From contig JAKOSS010000173.1 of assembly GCA_029777145.1 (NCBI GenBank), forward strand, positions 1 through 6,921: 6,921 nt of DNA, written 5' to 3'. The DNA comes from Acidobacteriota bacterium. Its GTDB lineage: Bacteria > Acidobacteriota > Blastocatellia > Pyrinomonadales > Pyrinomonadaceae. A model generated the notes under the pieces. The model made no database searches, was not told the DNA's origin, and worked only from the letters and a program-made list of their open reading frames with translations. Position 1 is the stretch's first letter. Each line of letters begins with the position of its first letter. Positions 1 to 6,921 of the stretch are shown here, piece by piece. The position numbers and the translations under genes were made by a program.

Positions 1-17
1 GCGCCCGGATTCATATC

Positions 18-23
18 AAGGAG
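18..23 (+). promoter_or_regulatory. Shine-Dalgarno site of the methyltransferase gene
   Basis: AAGGAG lies 5 nt before the ATG at 29. It is a near-consensus ribosome binding site and fixes that start over the in-frame ATGs a few codons later. The promoter must lie outside the window. Confidence 0.85.
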
Positions 24-28
24 TAAAT

Positions 29-853
29 ATGGATAACGCAATGGTGATGACGCCGGAAATGGCGTCGTTGAAAGCAAGACTAAAGGATACGTGGAATTCG
101 GGCGACTTCGGAAAGATCGCGGAGTCGTTCATCGACGGCGCCGAGGCGTTCGTGGAAAGACTCAACCTGACCGAAGGAACGAATGTTCTCGATGTCGCGT
201 GCGGAACGGGCAATCAGTCGATTCCGGCGGCGAGATCGGGTGCGACGGTGAAGGGAGTCGATCTCGCCCCGATCCTCGTTGAAAAGGCGCGACAGCGGGC
301 TGAATCGGAAAAACTCGCGATCGAATTCACGGAAGGCGACGCGGAATCGCTCGACATCCCCGACGCGAGTTTCGACGTCGTGATGTCGATGTTCGGGGCG
401 ATGTTCGCTCCGCGGCCTGAAAAGGTCGCGGCGGAATTGGTGCGGGTTTGCCGTCCGGGCGGAATGATCGCGATGGGCAATTGGCCGGCGGATTCGTTCA
501 TCGGCCAGATGTTCAAGATCGTCGGGTCGTATGTTCCGCCGCCGGCGGGAATACCGTCGCCGCTGCTTTGGGCCGATCAGGACACGGTCCGCGCGAGGTT
601 CGGAAAGTCGGCGTCGCTGATCCGTTTCGTGACGCGGACGCTGTCGTTCCGTTATTCTTCGGGCGTGCCGGAGACGATCGATCTGTGGTTGAAATACTAC
701 GGGCCGACGTTCAAGGCGTACAACGCGCTCGATGAATCAGGCAAGGAAGGGCTCCGGCGTGATCTGATCCGGCTTTGGAACGAGAACAATCTCGCGACCG
801 ACGGCTCGACGCTCGTCAAATCCGACTATCTCGAGGTCTTGATCTTTGTGTAG
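29..853 (+). CDS. Class I SAM-dependent methyltransferase (UbiE/COQ5-like)
   Basis: A 274-residue cytoplasmic protein predicted to move a methyl group from S-adenosylmethionine to an unidentified acceptor. Seen: SAM-binding motif I, DVACGTGN, at residues 55-62; the acidic end of strand beta 2, VDLAP, at 78-82; a motif II region, GDAESLDIPDASFDVV, at 103-118; and a motif III-like CRPGG at 141-145. This order is typical of the Methyltransf_11/25 (UbiE-like) fold. The C-terminal half (about 150-274) is the variable substrate-binding part, so the substrate cannot be read. A quinone-type UbiE is unlikely because the C-terminal half differs. Start chosen from AAGGAG 5 nt upstream. The end is odd: the TAG stop at 851-853 sits inside the first heptad of a repeat array, and the protein stops soon after YLEV, where I recall relatives carrying a few more polar residues. 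The last residues may therefore be set by the repeat. It converges on mdh. Confidence 0.92.
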   Translation: MDNAMVMTPEMASLKARLKDTWNSGDFGKIAESFIDGAEAFVERLNLTEGTNVLDVACGTGNQSIPAARSGATVKGVDLAPILVEKARQRAESEKLAIEFTEGDAESLDIPDASFDVVMSMFGAMFAPRPEKVAAELVRVCRPGGMIAMGNWPADSFIGQMFKIVGSYVPPPAGIPSPLLWADQDTVRARFGKSASLIRFVTRTLSFRYSSGVPETIDLWLKYYGPTFKAYNALDESGKEGLRRDLIRLWNENNLATDGSTLVKSDYLEVLIFV

Positions 854-1008
854 ACAGTAAGCAGTGAGCAGTGAGCGGTAAGCCGTAGATTTGCGATTTT
901 CAATTTGCAATTTGCGATTGCCCAATAACAAAGTGGCATTCACTGCTCACTGCTCACTGCTCACTGCTCACTGCTCACTGCTCACTGCTCACTGCTCACC
1001 GCTTACTG

Positions 1009-1010
<2 letters not shown>
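850..1010. repeat. Heptad repeat locus A: inverted-repeat element between convergent genes
   Basis: The left arm (850-891) is six in-register 7-mers: GTAGACA, GTAAGCA, GTGAGCA, GTGAGCG, GTAAGCC, GTAGATT. The same register continues as TGCGATT, TTCAATT, TGCAATT, TGCGATT and GCCCAAT to 926. After a 14-nt spacer comes the right arm: eight perfect CACTGCT copies (941-996), then CACCGCT and TACTGTC. The arms are inverted. Positions 853-880 match the reverse complement of 983-1010 at 25 of 28 places, with identical 10-nt tips GACAGTAAGC (853-862 and 1001-1010). The tips enclose 158 bp and could form a long hairpin in RNA. The tip bases form part of the stop codons of both flanking genes. No ORF here is credible. 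Confidence 0.93.
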
Positions 1011-2267
<1,257 letters not shown>

Positions 2268-2302
2268 TTCGAAACTCCCGGCAGTCGTCATTTGAAGAAA
2301 TC

Positions 2303-3805
2303 ATGAGAATTCAACTAGTCGCCCTTTGTTTGCTGATCGTCACATTTGCACCGTCGATCGTGTTCGCGCAGAAGCCGATCGTCAGCGGAGCGCGTTATTC
2401 GCGGCTCGTTATCCGCAACGCGACCGTCGTCGACGGCAGCGGCAAGCCTGCCGCCGGTCCGTTTGACATCGTCGTCGAGAACGACTTGATCAAGGAGATC
2501 GTGAGCATTGATCCGGTCGCGGCGAAGGAAGGAAAAGCGCGGCGTCCGGCGGCGGGCGAAGTCGAGATCGACGCAACCGGAAAATATGTTCTTCCCGGAC
2601 TGATAAATCTCCACGGCCACACGCAGGACGAGCGCGGCGGTGTCCCGATGCCGGTTGAGTACGTCACCAAACTCTGGCTGGCGTGCGGGATCACGACGGT
2701 GCGCGACGCTTGGGCAAACAAGAATGTGCTCGGATACCGCGATCAGATCGCCGCCGGCAAACTCGTCGGACCGCGAATCTATCCGTACGGCGGTTATTTC
2801 GACGCGCCGACGCCGACGACCGCCGAGCAGGCACGCCAGCGCGTCCGCGACCTGAAAGCGGCGGGTTACGACGGCATCAAGCTTTACACGATCGATCGTG
2901 ATCTGATGGCGGCGATGATGGACGAAGCGCACAAGCAGGGAATGCGCGTCATGCACCACGTCGGCGTCGAGGAAACCAACGCGTGGGACGACATCAAGTT
3001 TGGGACGACGAGCATCGAGCACTGGTACGGAATTCCGGACGCGGCGATCGAATCGGGACGCCAAAATTTTCCGGCGAGCTACAACTACAACAACGAGGTC
3101 GATCGATTCCGATATGCCGGACGGCTGTGGCGCGAAGCCGATCGTGACCGTTTGATGAAGGTCCTCGACTCGATGGTCGCCGGCGGCGTCGCGTGGGATC
3201 CGACGCTCGTGATCTACGAGGCGTCGCGCGATCTGCAGCGCGCGCAGACGAATCCCGCATTCGCCGAGTACCTGCATCCGGTTCTCGAGGAATACTTCCG
3301 TCCGAATCCGGCGAATCACGGATCATATTTCATCGGCTGGTCATCGACCGATGAGACGTTTTGGAAAGAGAATTACCGGATCTGGATGGACGCCGTTTAC
3401 GAATTCGAAAAGCGCGGCGGTTTGATCGGAACGGGCGAGGACGCGGGCTTCATTTATCAGATCTACGGCTTCGGATTATTGCGCGAACTGGAACTGCATC
3501 AGGAAGCCGGCTTCAATCCGCTGAAGGTGGTCCAGCACGCGACGTCGAACGGCGCGAAGATCCTCGGAAAGGAGGACATTCTCGGCCGCGTCCGCGTCGG
3601 ATACAAAGCGGACCTGATCGTCGTCAACGGCAATCCGCTCGAGAATTTCAAGGTTCTGAGCCCGCTCGGCGTCGAAGAGATCCGCGACGGAAAGGTGTTC
3701 AAGACCGGCGGGATCGAATGGACGATCCGCGACGGCGTCCCGTTTCACGCCCCGACGCTCGCGAAGGAAGTCAGGGAAATGGTCAAGGCGGCTAAGAGCC
3801 GCTGA
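2303..3805 (+). CDS. Exported metal-dependent amidohydrolase (imidazolonepropionase/prolidase-like)
   Basis: A 500-residue hydrolase of the amidohydrolase superfamily, likely acting outside the cytoplasmic membrane on an amide or peptide-like bond; the substrate is unknown. Seen: signal peptide at residues 1-22 ending in VFA-Q; the small beta-sandwich start (VIRNATVVDGSG, 36-47); GKYVLPGLINLHGH (93-106) with metal ligands H104 and H106; YDGIKLY (189-195), where K193 is in the place of the carboxylated bridging lysine; H218/H219 in VMHHVG; H240 in SIEHWYG; and D380 in GTGEDAG at the catalytic Asp position. The C-terminal QHATSNGAKILG and GYKADLIVVNGNPLEN complete the composite domain. These are family features of prolidase-like amidohydrolases. 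Only a weak purine stretch (GAAGAA, 2294-2299) precedes the ATG, but the signal peptide supports this start. The TGA stop (3803-3805) forms the first three bases of repeat locus C. Confidence 0.92.
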   Translation: MRIQLVALCLLIVTFAPSIVFAQKPIVSGARYSRLVIRNATVVDGSGKPAAGPFDIVVENDLIKEIVSIDPVAAKEGKARRPAAGEVEIDATGKYVLPGLINLHGHTQDERGGVPMPVEYVTKLWLACGITTVRDAWANKNVLGYRDQIAAGKLVGPRIYPYGGYFDAPTPTTAEQARQRVRDLKAAGYDGIKLYTIDRDLMAAMMDEAHKQGMRVMHHVGVEETNAWDDIKFGTTSIEHWYGIPDAAIESGRQNFPASYNYNNEVDRFRYAGRLWREADRDRLMKVLDSMVAGGVAWDPTLVIYEASRDLQRAQTNPAFAEYLHPVLEEYFRPNPANHGSYFIGWSSTDETFWKENYRIWMDAVYEFEKRGGLIGTGEDAGFIYQIYGFGLLRELELHQEAGFNPLKVVQHATSNGAKILGKEDILGRVRVGYKADLIVVNGNPLENFKVLSPLGVEEIRDGKVFKTGGIEWTIRDGVPFHAPTLAKEVREMVKAAKSR

Positions 3806-3872
3806 TTTTGGATTTTTGATTTTGGATTTTGGATTCAAGGTAGACTGTAGGCAGTAGACAGTAGAGAAAGTA
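3803..3872. repeat. Heptad repeat locus C, left arm
   Basis: In-register 7-mers start at the stop codon of the amidohydrolase: TGATTTT, GGATTTT, TGATTTT, GGATTTT, GGATTCA (3803-3837), then AGGTAGA, CTGTAGG, CAGTAGA, CAGTAGA (3838-3865), fading at GAAAGTA. The switch from the GATTTTG family to the GTAGACA family happens without losing the 7-nt register. The GTAGACA part is roughly complementary to the CCGTCTA array of the right arm (3984-4011). Confidence 0.9.
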
Positions 3873-3920
3873 GTTTTGTAGTCGGAAGACTGTATAACGC
3901 CGGCGCGTCGGAGCCCGCCG
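3873..3920. other. Unique spacer inside repeat locus C
   Basis: Forty-eight nt between the two arms, without 7-nt periodicity. It contains a short GC stem, CGGCG (3901-3905) with CGCCG (3916-3920) around a 10-nt loop. No gene is credible. It may be the conserved core of a dispersed element, but this cannot be judged from a single copy. Confidence 0.5.
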
Positions 3921-4018
3921 AATCGCGAATTGAAAATCGCAAATCGCAAATCGCAAATCGCAAATCGCAAATCTTAAGACCTACCGTCTACCGTCTACCG
4001 TCTACCGACTACTTCCCA
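3921..4018. repeat. Heptad repeat locus C, right arm
   Basis: Fourteen 7-mers in unbroken register: AATCGCG, AATTGAA, five AATCGCA copies (3935-3969), AATCTTA, AGACCTA, three CCGTCTA copies (3984-4004), CCGACTA and CTTCCCA. Read on the minus strand it is a GTAGACG array followed by TTTGCGA units and TTTTCAATT. That is the same order of parts as the left arm of locus A on the plus strand. Confidence 0.92.
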
Positions 4019-4025
4019 AAATGGA

Positions 4026-4063
4026 AAGGGCCCGCCGTGCTCTCCCCTTCACGACGGGCTCTT
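4026..4063 (-). terminator. Intrinsic terminator of the glycine-zipper gene, possibly bidirectional
   Basis: A 14-position stem with arms at 4026-4039 and 4050-4063 around a 10-nt loop (4040-4049). Thirteen positions pair in RNA (one is a G-U wobble) and there is one mismatch. On the minus strand it lies about 30 nt after the stop codon at 4093 and is followed by TCCATTTT, a modest U-rich stretch. On the plus strand the stem also folds but the following CTTGTAATT is a poorer U-tract. It may end transcription from both sides of this convergent gap. Confidence 0.8.
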
Positions 4064-4092
4064 GTAATTGGCCGTTAACGTAAACGACCAAA

Positions 4093-4695
4093 CTAAAAAT
4101 CTTTTACGGGCAGGACGATCGCTTCTCTCAGTACGATCTCGAAGGTCTCGCCGGACTTGATCCGGACGTCCCTACCCTTTCGCGCGAATGCGACGGCCGT
4201 TCCGCCGCCCGCTCCGATCCCGGCACCGATCAGGGCTCCTTTGCCTGATCCGGTCAATCCGCCGATCAAAGCTCCGATCGCCGTACCTCCGATGATGGAG
4301 ATCGCCGACCAGTTTGCCGTAGATTCACCGCGGAGCGCCTTTACGGGCGCGGCATCCATCGGTTGCCACTCGCCATTGTCAGGTTTGATCCTTTCGAAAC
4401 GGATCTCCATCGAGCCTGGCCGCCCGGCGTTTGTCGCCGGGGTCGAACCAACAACGCGTCCCTCGATCAACGTCCCTTCGGGCAGCAAAACCGTGTCGCC
4501 TGACTTTACCGGCCGGGCAATTCGAACGGTGAACGTGTCGTTCTTAGACGACACGGCGGAGTTGATCTCGACGTCCATCTTCACGCGGAACTTGGCTCCG
4601 CTTTCAAGACGATAGATCGAATCCTGCGCGATCAAATTTGAAAAGAGCAACAAAATTAAAGCGAAGACTTTGGCAGAGTGACGAAGAAAAATCAT
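4093..4695 (-). CDS. Exported glycine-zipper protein, function unknown
   Basis: A 200-residue protein. Seen: signal peptide or N-terminal anchor (KVFALILLLFSNLIAQ, residues 9-24); a beta-rich domain (30-118) with TFTVRIARPVKSGDTVLLPEG (54-74), reminiscent of the outer beta-barrel domain of TrbI/VirB10-type proteins, where similar strands precede an 'IP-G-L-G' turn; a glycine zipper at 137-166 (IIGGTAIGALIGG and ALIGAGIGAGGG), a G-x3-G helix hairpin that packs in membranes; and a short beta tail, IKSGETFEIVLREAI (179-193). This arrangement is common in acidobacterial hypotheticals as far as I recall; a cell-envelope role is an inference. Start: the open frame reaches 4818, but ATG at 4693-4695 has GGAGG 6 nt upstream and begins the signal peptide, so I use it. 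A perfect inverted repeat lies just upstream and a terminator just downstream, so the gene is probably transcribed alone. Confidence 0.87.
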   Translation of the reverse strand: MIFLRHSAKVFALILLLFSNLIAQDSIYRLESGAKFRVKMDVEINSAVSSKNDTFTVRIARPVKSGDTVLLPEGTLIEGRVVGSTPATNAGRPGSMEIRFERIKPDNGEWQPMDAAPVKALRGESTANWSAISIIGGTAIGALIGGLTGSGKGALIGAGIGAGGGTAVAFARKGRDVRIKSGETFEIVLREAIVLPVKDF

Positions 4696-4700
4696 ATCCA

Positions 4701-4706
4701 ACCTCC
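4701..4706 (-). promoter_or_regulatory. Shine-Dalgarno site of the glycine-zipper gene
   Basis: The minus strand reads GGAGGT here, 5 nt before the ATG at 4695 (GGAGG itself is 6 nt away). It is the best ribosome binding site in the window and overrides the 41-codon-longer open frame. Confidence 0.88.
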
Positions 4707-4708
4707 GT

Positions 4709-4740
4709 CTTCGCGGATTTATCAAACGACATCCGCGAAG
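4709..4740 (-). promoter_or_regulatory. Perfect inverted repeat in the leader, next to the Shine-Dalgarno site
   Basis: CTTCGCGGAT (4709-4718) and ATCCGCGAAG (4731-4740) are exact reverse complements, separated by 12 nt. Half-site centres are 22 bp apart, two helical turns, which fits a dimeric repressor operator. In mRNA it would be a 10-bp hairpin ending 2 nt before GGAGGT, close enough to affect ribosome access. Which of the two applies cannot be told. No U-tract follows, so it is not a terminator. Confidence 0.75.
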
Positions 4741-4789
4741 GTTAGAGCAATGACCGTGCCATTTAGGCGAACTTAGGTTTCTGCGGCAT

Positions 4790-4818
4790 TTTACAGTTTG
4801 ATTCCGAACAAAGTCCAA
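4790..4818 (-). promoter_or_regulatory. Possible sigma-70-like promoter of the glycine-zipper gene
   Basis: On the minus strand TTGGAC (4813-4818) and TGTAAA (4790-4795) are 17 nt apart, with partial matches to -35 and -10 consensus. They lie about 50 nt upstream of the inverted repeat. Matches are weak, and promoter rules in this lineage are not certain. Confidence 0.25.
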
Positions 4819-4845
4819 CCATTTCGGATGCAGGGTACACGATAT

Positions 4846-4990
4846 GGGGACAGGGAAAGGGGAAAAGGAGAAAGGGGGAAAAGGAGAAAGGGGAAAAGGA
4901 GAAAGGGGAAAAGGAGAAAGGGAGAAACGGGGAAACGGAGAAAGGGAGAAACGGGGAAACGGAGAAAAGGGGAAAAGGAGAAAGGGGGAG
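4846..4990. repeat. Homopurine minisatellite (locus D, left half)
   Basis: The plus strand is almost purely A/G, with an uninterrupted 76-nt purine run (4852-4927) and isolated C at 4928, 4936, 4952 and 4960. Four copies of the 15-mer GGGGAAAAGGAGAAA occur at 4859-4919 (one extra G at 4874) and a fifth at 4969-4983. Between them is a 24-nt unit built of three related 8-mers, GGGAGAAA, CGGGGAAA and CGGAGAAA, present twice (4920-4943 and 4944-4967). The reading frames through it give only K/R/G/E repeats and are not credible genes. Confidence 0.92.
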
Positions 4991-4998
4991 CGAACGAA

Positions 4999-5033
4999 TT
5001 ACTTTTACTTTTTACTTTGTACCTTTTGCCTTA
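4999..5033. repeat. Heptad array TTACTTT...TGCCTTA (locus D, right half)
   Basis: Five in-register 7-mers: TTACTTT, TACTTTT, TACTTTG, TACCTTT, TGCCTTA. The last three bases (5031-5033) are the TAA stop of the minus-strand gene that ends here. The pyrimidine-rich array faces the purine tract across 8 nt (4991-4998), giving the same purine-left, pyrimidine-right polarity as the inverted arms of loci A to C. Confidence 0.8.
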
Positions 5034-5612
5034 CTGGAGGATAGGGTGGCTGCCGCCCTTGCTATGATCGGCGGTTTCGCGGTAGCGCTTCATGTCATTG
5101 TGGAACAGGACGATGTGTTCGCCTTCGTATCGGACGACGTTCGAGATGCGGTCGAAATCCTTTGTGTGTTCGCCGATCATGAAGGCGCACGGCTGGAACG
5201 CGACGACGATCCCGGCGGCGTAAATGTAGCCGCCCTTATCGTAAATGGTTCCGGCGTATTGCTTTGCATCAACGGCGAGGTCAGGCGAATACTTTCCTTC
5301 AAAATCCTTCAATCGATCGGGTTTGGCGACAAATATCGTGTAATCGGAATACTTGAGCTTCTTCTTGTACCCGTTCTTGCGGGCGACCGCGAAAAGATCA
5401 GTCAGCCCCTTGTCGATCGCCGTCAGCGTCGCCTCGCTCGGCCGATCGACGCCGTAAACGACTGCGCCTTTCTTCGTTTTCAGGATAAAACCGAAGGAAT
5501 CCTTGCTGATCCGCTCCGCTTCGTTGACGACAATTTGCGGCGCCGACTTCTGGGCGTAGAGTCCGACCGCCAGCACGACGGTCACGATCAAAATGTTAAG
5601 TGTCCTTCTCAT
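5031..5612 (-). CDS. Exported protein of unknown function with conserved-looking histidines
   Basis: I do not recognise a named family. The 193-residue product begins with a positively charged start and hydrophobic segment (MRRTLNILIVTVVLAVGLYA, 1-20), a likely signal peptide cut near YAQ-K; no lipobox cysteine is present, so a periplasmic or secreted soluble protein is expected. The rest is mixed alpha/beta. The C-terminus is rich in His and acidic residues: GEHT (147-150), YEGEHIVLFHND (162-173) and DHSKGGSHP (182-190). These could bind a metal, but there is no HExxH motif and an enzymatic role is not claimed. The start lacks a good ribosome binding site (AGATTGGT upstream), suggesting translation coupled to the membrane-protein gene whose stop is 32 nt upstream. 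Its TAA stop lies within a heptad repeat. Confidence 0.85.
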   Translation of the reverse strand: MRRTLNILIVTVVLAVGLYAQKSAPQIVVNEAERISKDSFGFILKTKKGAVVYGVDRPSEATLTAIDKGLTDLFAVARKNGYKKKLKYSDYTIFVAKPDRLKDFEGKYSPDLAVDAKQYAGTIYDKGGYIYAAGIVVAFQPCAFMIGEHTKDFDRISNVVRYEGEHIVLFHNDMKRYRETADHSKGGSHPILQ

Positions 5613-5644
5613 ACCAATCTAAGACTTGGCAAGTTGCGTGCCCG

Positions 5645-6142
5645 TCACGACTTTCTCGGGAAGTCGTCCGAATAGTACTCGACCGGCGGCGGTGCGTCCG
5701 ATTCTGAATCCGGTTTGGTGAAGAATCGACTGACGGAGTCGGATTTGATCAGTGCAAAAACGAGCCAACCAAGTAAAACAGCGGGAAGCAATTGCCCGAA
5801 TGAATAGCCCGCACGGAACGAGCCGGACCCGTTGGCGGCATTGGAACCCCAAAAGATCTGAAGCGAGCCCGAGAGGACTGCAAGGGCCAGCAATCCGACC
5901 GCCGTCCAGCGACCGTACGGCCTCCGACGGAGCATTCCGATGAACGCGATGAACGCGATCGCGGACAGGATCAGCGGAAGGATGATCGCAGCGATCGCTG
6001 TTGCCGGTGACGAAGGTCCGACCTTGAAAATGATCGCCGTAGCCAGGCCGACATAAAATACCGCGATCAAAACCATAAGAATCTGGGCGATCCAGACGGA
6101 CGCCGGCCGTTTTGGCGGTTCATCTTTTTCGAAAAGGCTCAT
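5645..6142 (-). CDS. Small integral membrane protein with four predicted helices
   Basis: A 165-residue protein with no recognised catalytic motif. Hydrophobic segments at about 17-39, 47-70, 80-97 and 112-132 predict four transmembrane helices, with a short charged N-terminus (EKDEPPKRP) and a polar acidic tail (140-165). The basic loop LRRRPYGRW (71-79) between helices 2 and 3 suggests, by the positive-inside rule, that both ends face the cytoplasm. The KRPASVWIAQI start resembles a widespread group of uncharacterised small membrane proteins. GGTGA lies 7 nt before the ATG as a modest ribosome binding site. The upstream gene ends 12 nt before and the next begins 32 nt after, so the three are probably one transcript. 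Confidence 0.88.
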   Translation of the reverse strand: MSLFEKDEPPKRPASVWIAQILMVLIAVFYVGLATAIIFKVGPSSPATAIAAIILPLILSAIAFIAFIGMLRRRPYGRWTAVGLLALAVLSGSLQIFWGSNAANGSGSFRAGYSFGQLLPAVLLGWLVFALIKSDSVSRFFTKPDSESDAPPPVEYYSDDFPRKS

Positions 6143-6154
6143 AAGATCACCAGG

Positions 6155-6921
6155 CTAATCAGAGTAATACGTGATCGTCCGGAACGTAACTCCGAGCGGA
6201 GTCCGGACGGTTTTGCCGCGGACGATCTTCTGCTGGAATTCGTTTTTCTCGATCCAGTTCCCGCGATCGTCAAACTTATACTCGCAATGCACGGATTCGC
6301 TCTTTGACTCGCCCTCGCTCCAATACTCGATCACGTTCCCGTCCCGGTCGAACACTTCGAAGCCCTTCGAAAACTTCTTGCCATCGGGGCCGGAATAGGT
6401 CGTCTCGACCCGATTGCCGACGGCAACGATCGTGCGACGCGACGACAACTCGCCGGTATTGTCAAAGATCGAAATCTCGATCAGTTTGCCGTCGGCTGAA
6501 TATTTGTAGACAAATCTTTCCGAGAATCTCGGATCGGGTTTCGCCGAGCCGGTCCTCAGACGTTCGACAGCGAAGATAGTCTTCGAGTCCGGACTCTCAG
6601 TCCGCTGATCAGCATCAAACTCAATGCGTGCAGAGTTTCTGACGCGGGCGCCGTCCAGAACTCCCCAAACCGAAACGCTTGACGGCAATCCGTCGACGTA
6701 TTCGATCGATTTCACGAGGTTCCGATTCGTGTCGTAGTAATCCTCTGAGGACCGCTGCTTCGATTGTCCGGCCTCGGCAAATTCTTCCAAAACCGCCCGT
6801 ACCTTTCCTTTGAGGTTGTTGTCCGCGGCATCGGTCGTGCGTTTCCAGAGCATCGGATCCTGGGGAAGTTCGTCGGGCGTCGCTTCTTCGATCTTGGCAT
6901 CGTTGAGTTCAATCGGTGCGA
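6155..6921 (-). CDS. YD-repeat-like (RHS-type) protein, 5' end outside the window
   Basis: The reading frame stays open from the TAG at 6155-6157 to the window edge. The first ATG inside (6851-6853) is probably internal, because at least 22 further in-frame codons precede it (ending ELPQDP-M). Numbering from that Met, the protein shows repeats like the YD motifs of RHS-type proteins: YYDTNRNLVKSIEY (39-52), YKYSADGKLIEISIFD (117-132), EVFDRDGNVIEYW (167-179) and YKFDDRGNWIEKNEF (192-206). Such repeats form beta-hairpins along a sheet. This protein is short and lacks the RHS core-end motif and any toxin tip, so it is more likely one of the small envelope-associated YD-like hypotheticals than an RHS toxin. 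A signal peptide, if any, lies outside the window. It is the first visible gene of the minus-strand cluster, 12 nt before the membrane-protein gene. Confidence 0.85.
   Translation of the reverse strand, partial: APIELNDAKIEEATPDELPQDPMLWKRTTDAADNNLKGKVRAVLEEFAEAGQSKQRSSEDYYDTNRNLVKSIEYVDGLPSSVSVWGVLDGARVRNSARIEFDADQRTESPDSKTIFAVERLRTGSAKPDPRFSERFVYKYSADGKLIEISIFDNTGELSSRRTIVAVGNRVETTYSGPDGKKFSKGFEVFDRDGNVIEYWSEGESKSESVHCEYKFDDRGNWIEKNEFQQKIVRGKTVRTPLGVTFRTITYYSD

Noticed and set aside
2315..3319. Long antisense ORF (334 codons) within the amidohydrolase gene
   Set aside because: A codon-bias shadow of a high-GC gene; the plus-strand frame has a full set of catalytic motifs and a signal peptide.
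4696..4818. 41-codon N-terminal extension of the glycine-zipper protein
   Set aside because: It would bury the signal peptide, translate the inverted repeat and ignore the strong GGAGG site at 4702-4706.
4798..5067. Lys/Arg/Gly-repeat ORFs through the purine tract
   Set aside because: Low-complexity product of a purine minisatellite, two overlapping frames equally open, no ribosome binding site.
5046..5675. Plus-strand ORF (209 codons) opposite the exported-protein gene
   Set aside because: The minus-strand frame has a signal peptide and operon spacing; this one is its shadow and shows no domain features.
6155..6853. Complete 232-residue gene starting at the ATG at 6853
   Set aside because: The frame is open through to the window edge and no good ribosome binding site precedes this ATG, so the gene is treated as 5'-partial.

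Overview
The window looks like chromosomal DNA of a high-GC, Gram-negative-type bacterium. Gene style and intergenic content suggest Acidobacteriota, perhaps Blastocatellia/Pyrinomonadales. The hints are an exported amidohydrolase ending in a prolidase-like active site, an LDH-like malate dehydrogenase, a signal-peptide plus glycine-zipper protein, YD-repeat-like hypotheticals and many heptanucleotide repeats. This placement is an inference from general resemblance, not from a marker gene.

Layout. A class I SAM methyltransferase (+, 29-853) converges on malate dehydrogenase mdh (-, 1009-1944). Mdh diverges from a secreted metal-dependent amidohydrolase (+, 2303-3805). That gene converges on a small exported glycine-zipper protein (-, 4093-4695), which has a strong intrinsic terminator downstream and a perfect inverted repeat directly upstream of its ribosome binding site. 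The right third is a tight minus-strand cluster: a YD-repeat-like protein running off the window edge (6155-6921), a four-helix membrane protein (5645-6142) and an exported histidine-containing protein of unknown function (5031-5612). Gaps of 12 and 32 nt make it a probable operon. The metabolic genes have no evident functional link to each other or to this cluster.

The unusual content is intergenic. The four larger gaps are filled by arrays built mostly on a 7-nt period: locus A 850-1010, B 2034-2267, C 3803-4018 and D 4846-5033 (its left half is a purine tract with 15- and 24-nt periods). The unit sequence changes (GTGAGCA, GTAGACR, TTTGCGA, GATTTTG, CAATTAT, TACTTTT), but the 7-nt register is often kept across the changes. 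Loci A, B and C have inverted arms.

At all four places where such a tract meets the 3' end of a gene, the gene's stop codon lies inside the first heptad or overlaps it. In locus A the two tips of a 158-bp inverted-repeat structure (GACAGTAAGC at both ends) supply bases of the stop codons of both converging genes. The strand read when leaving a gene carries a stop triplet in nearly every GTRRNNN heptad, so all three frames close within about 17 nt, while the opposite strand is open in every frame. This repeat system, acting as a frame-independent 3' cap or as a mobile palindromic element landing at gene ends, is the most interesting thing here.
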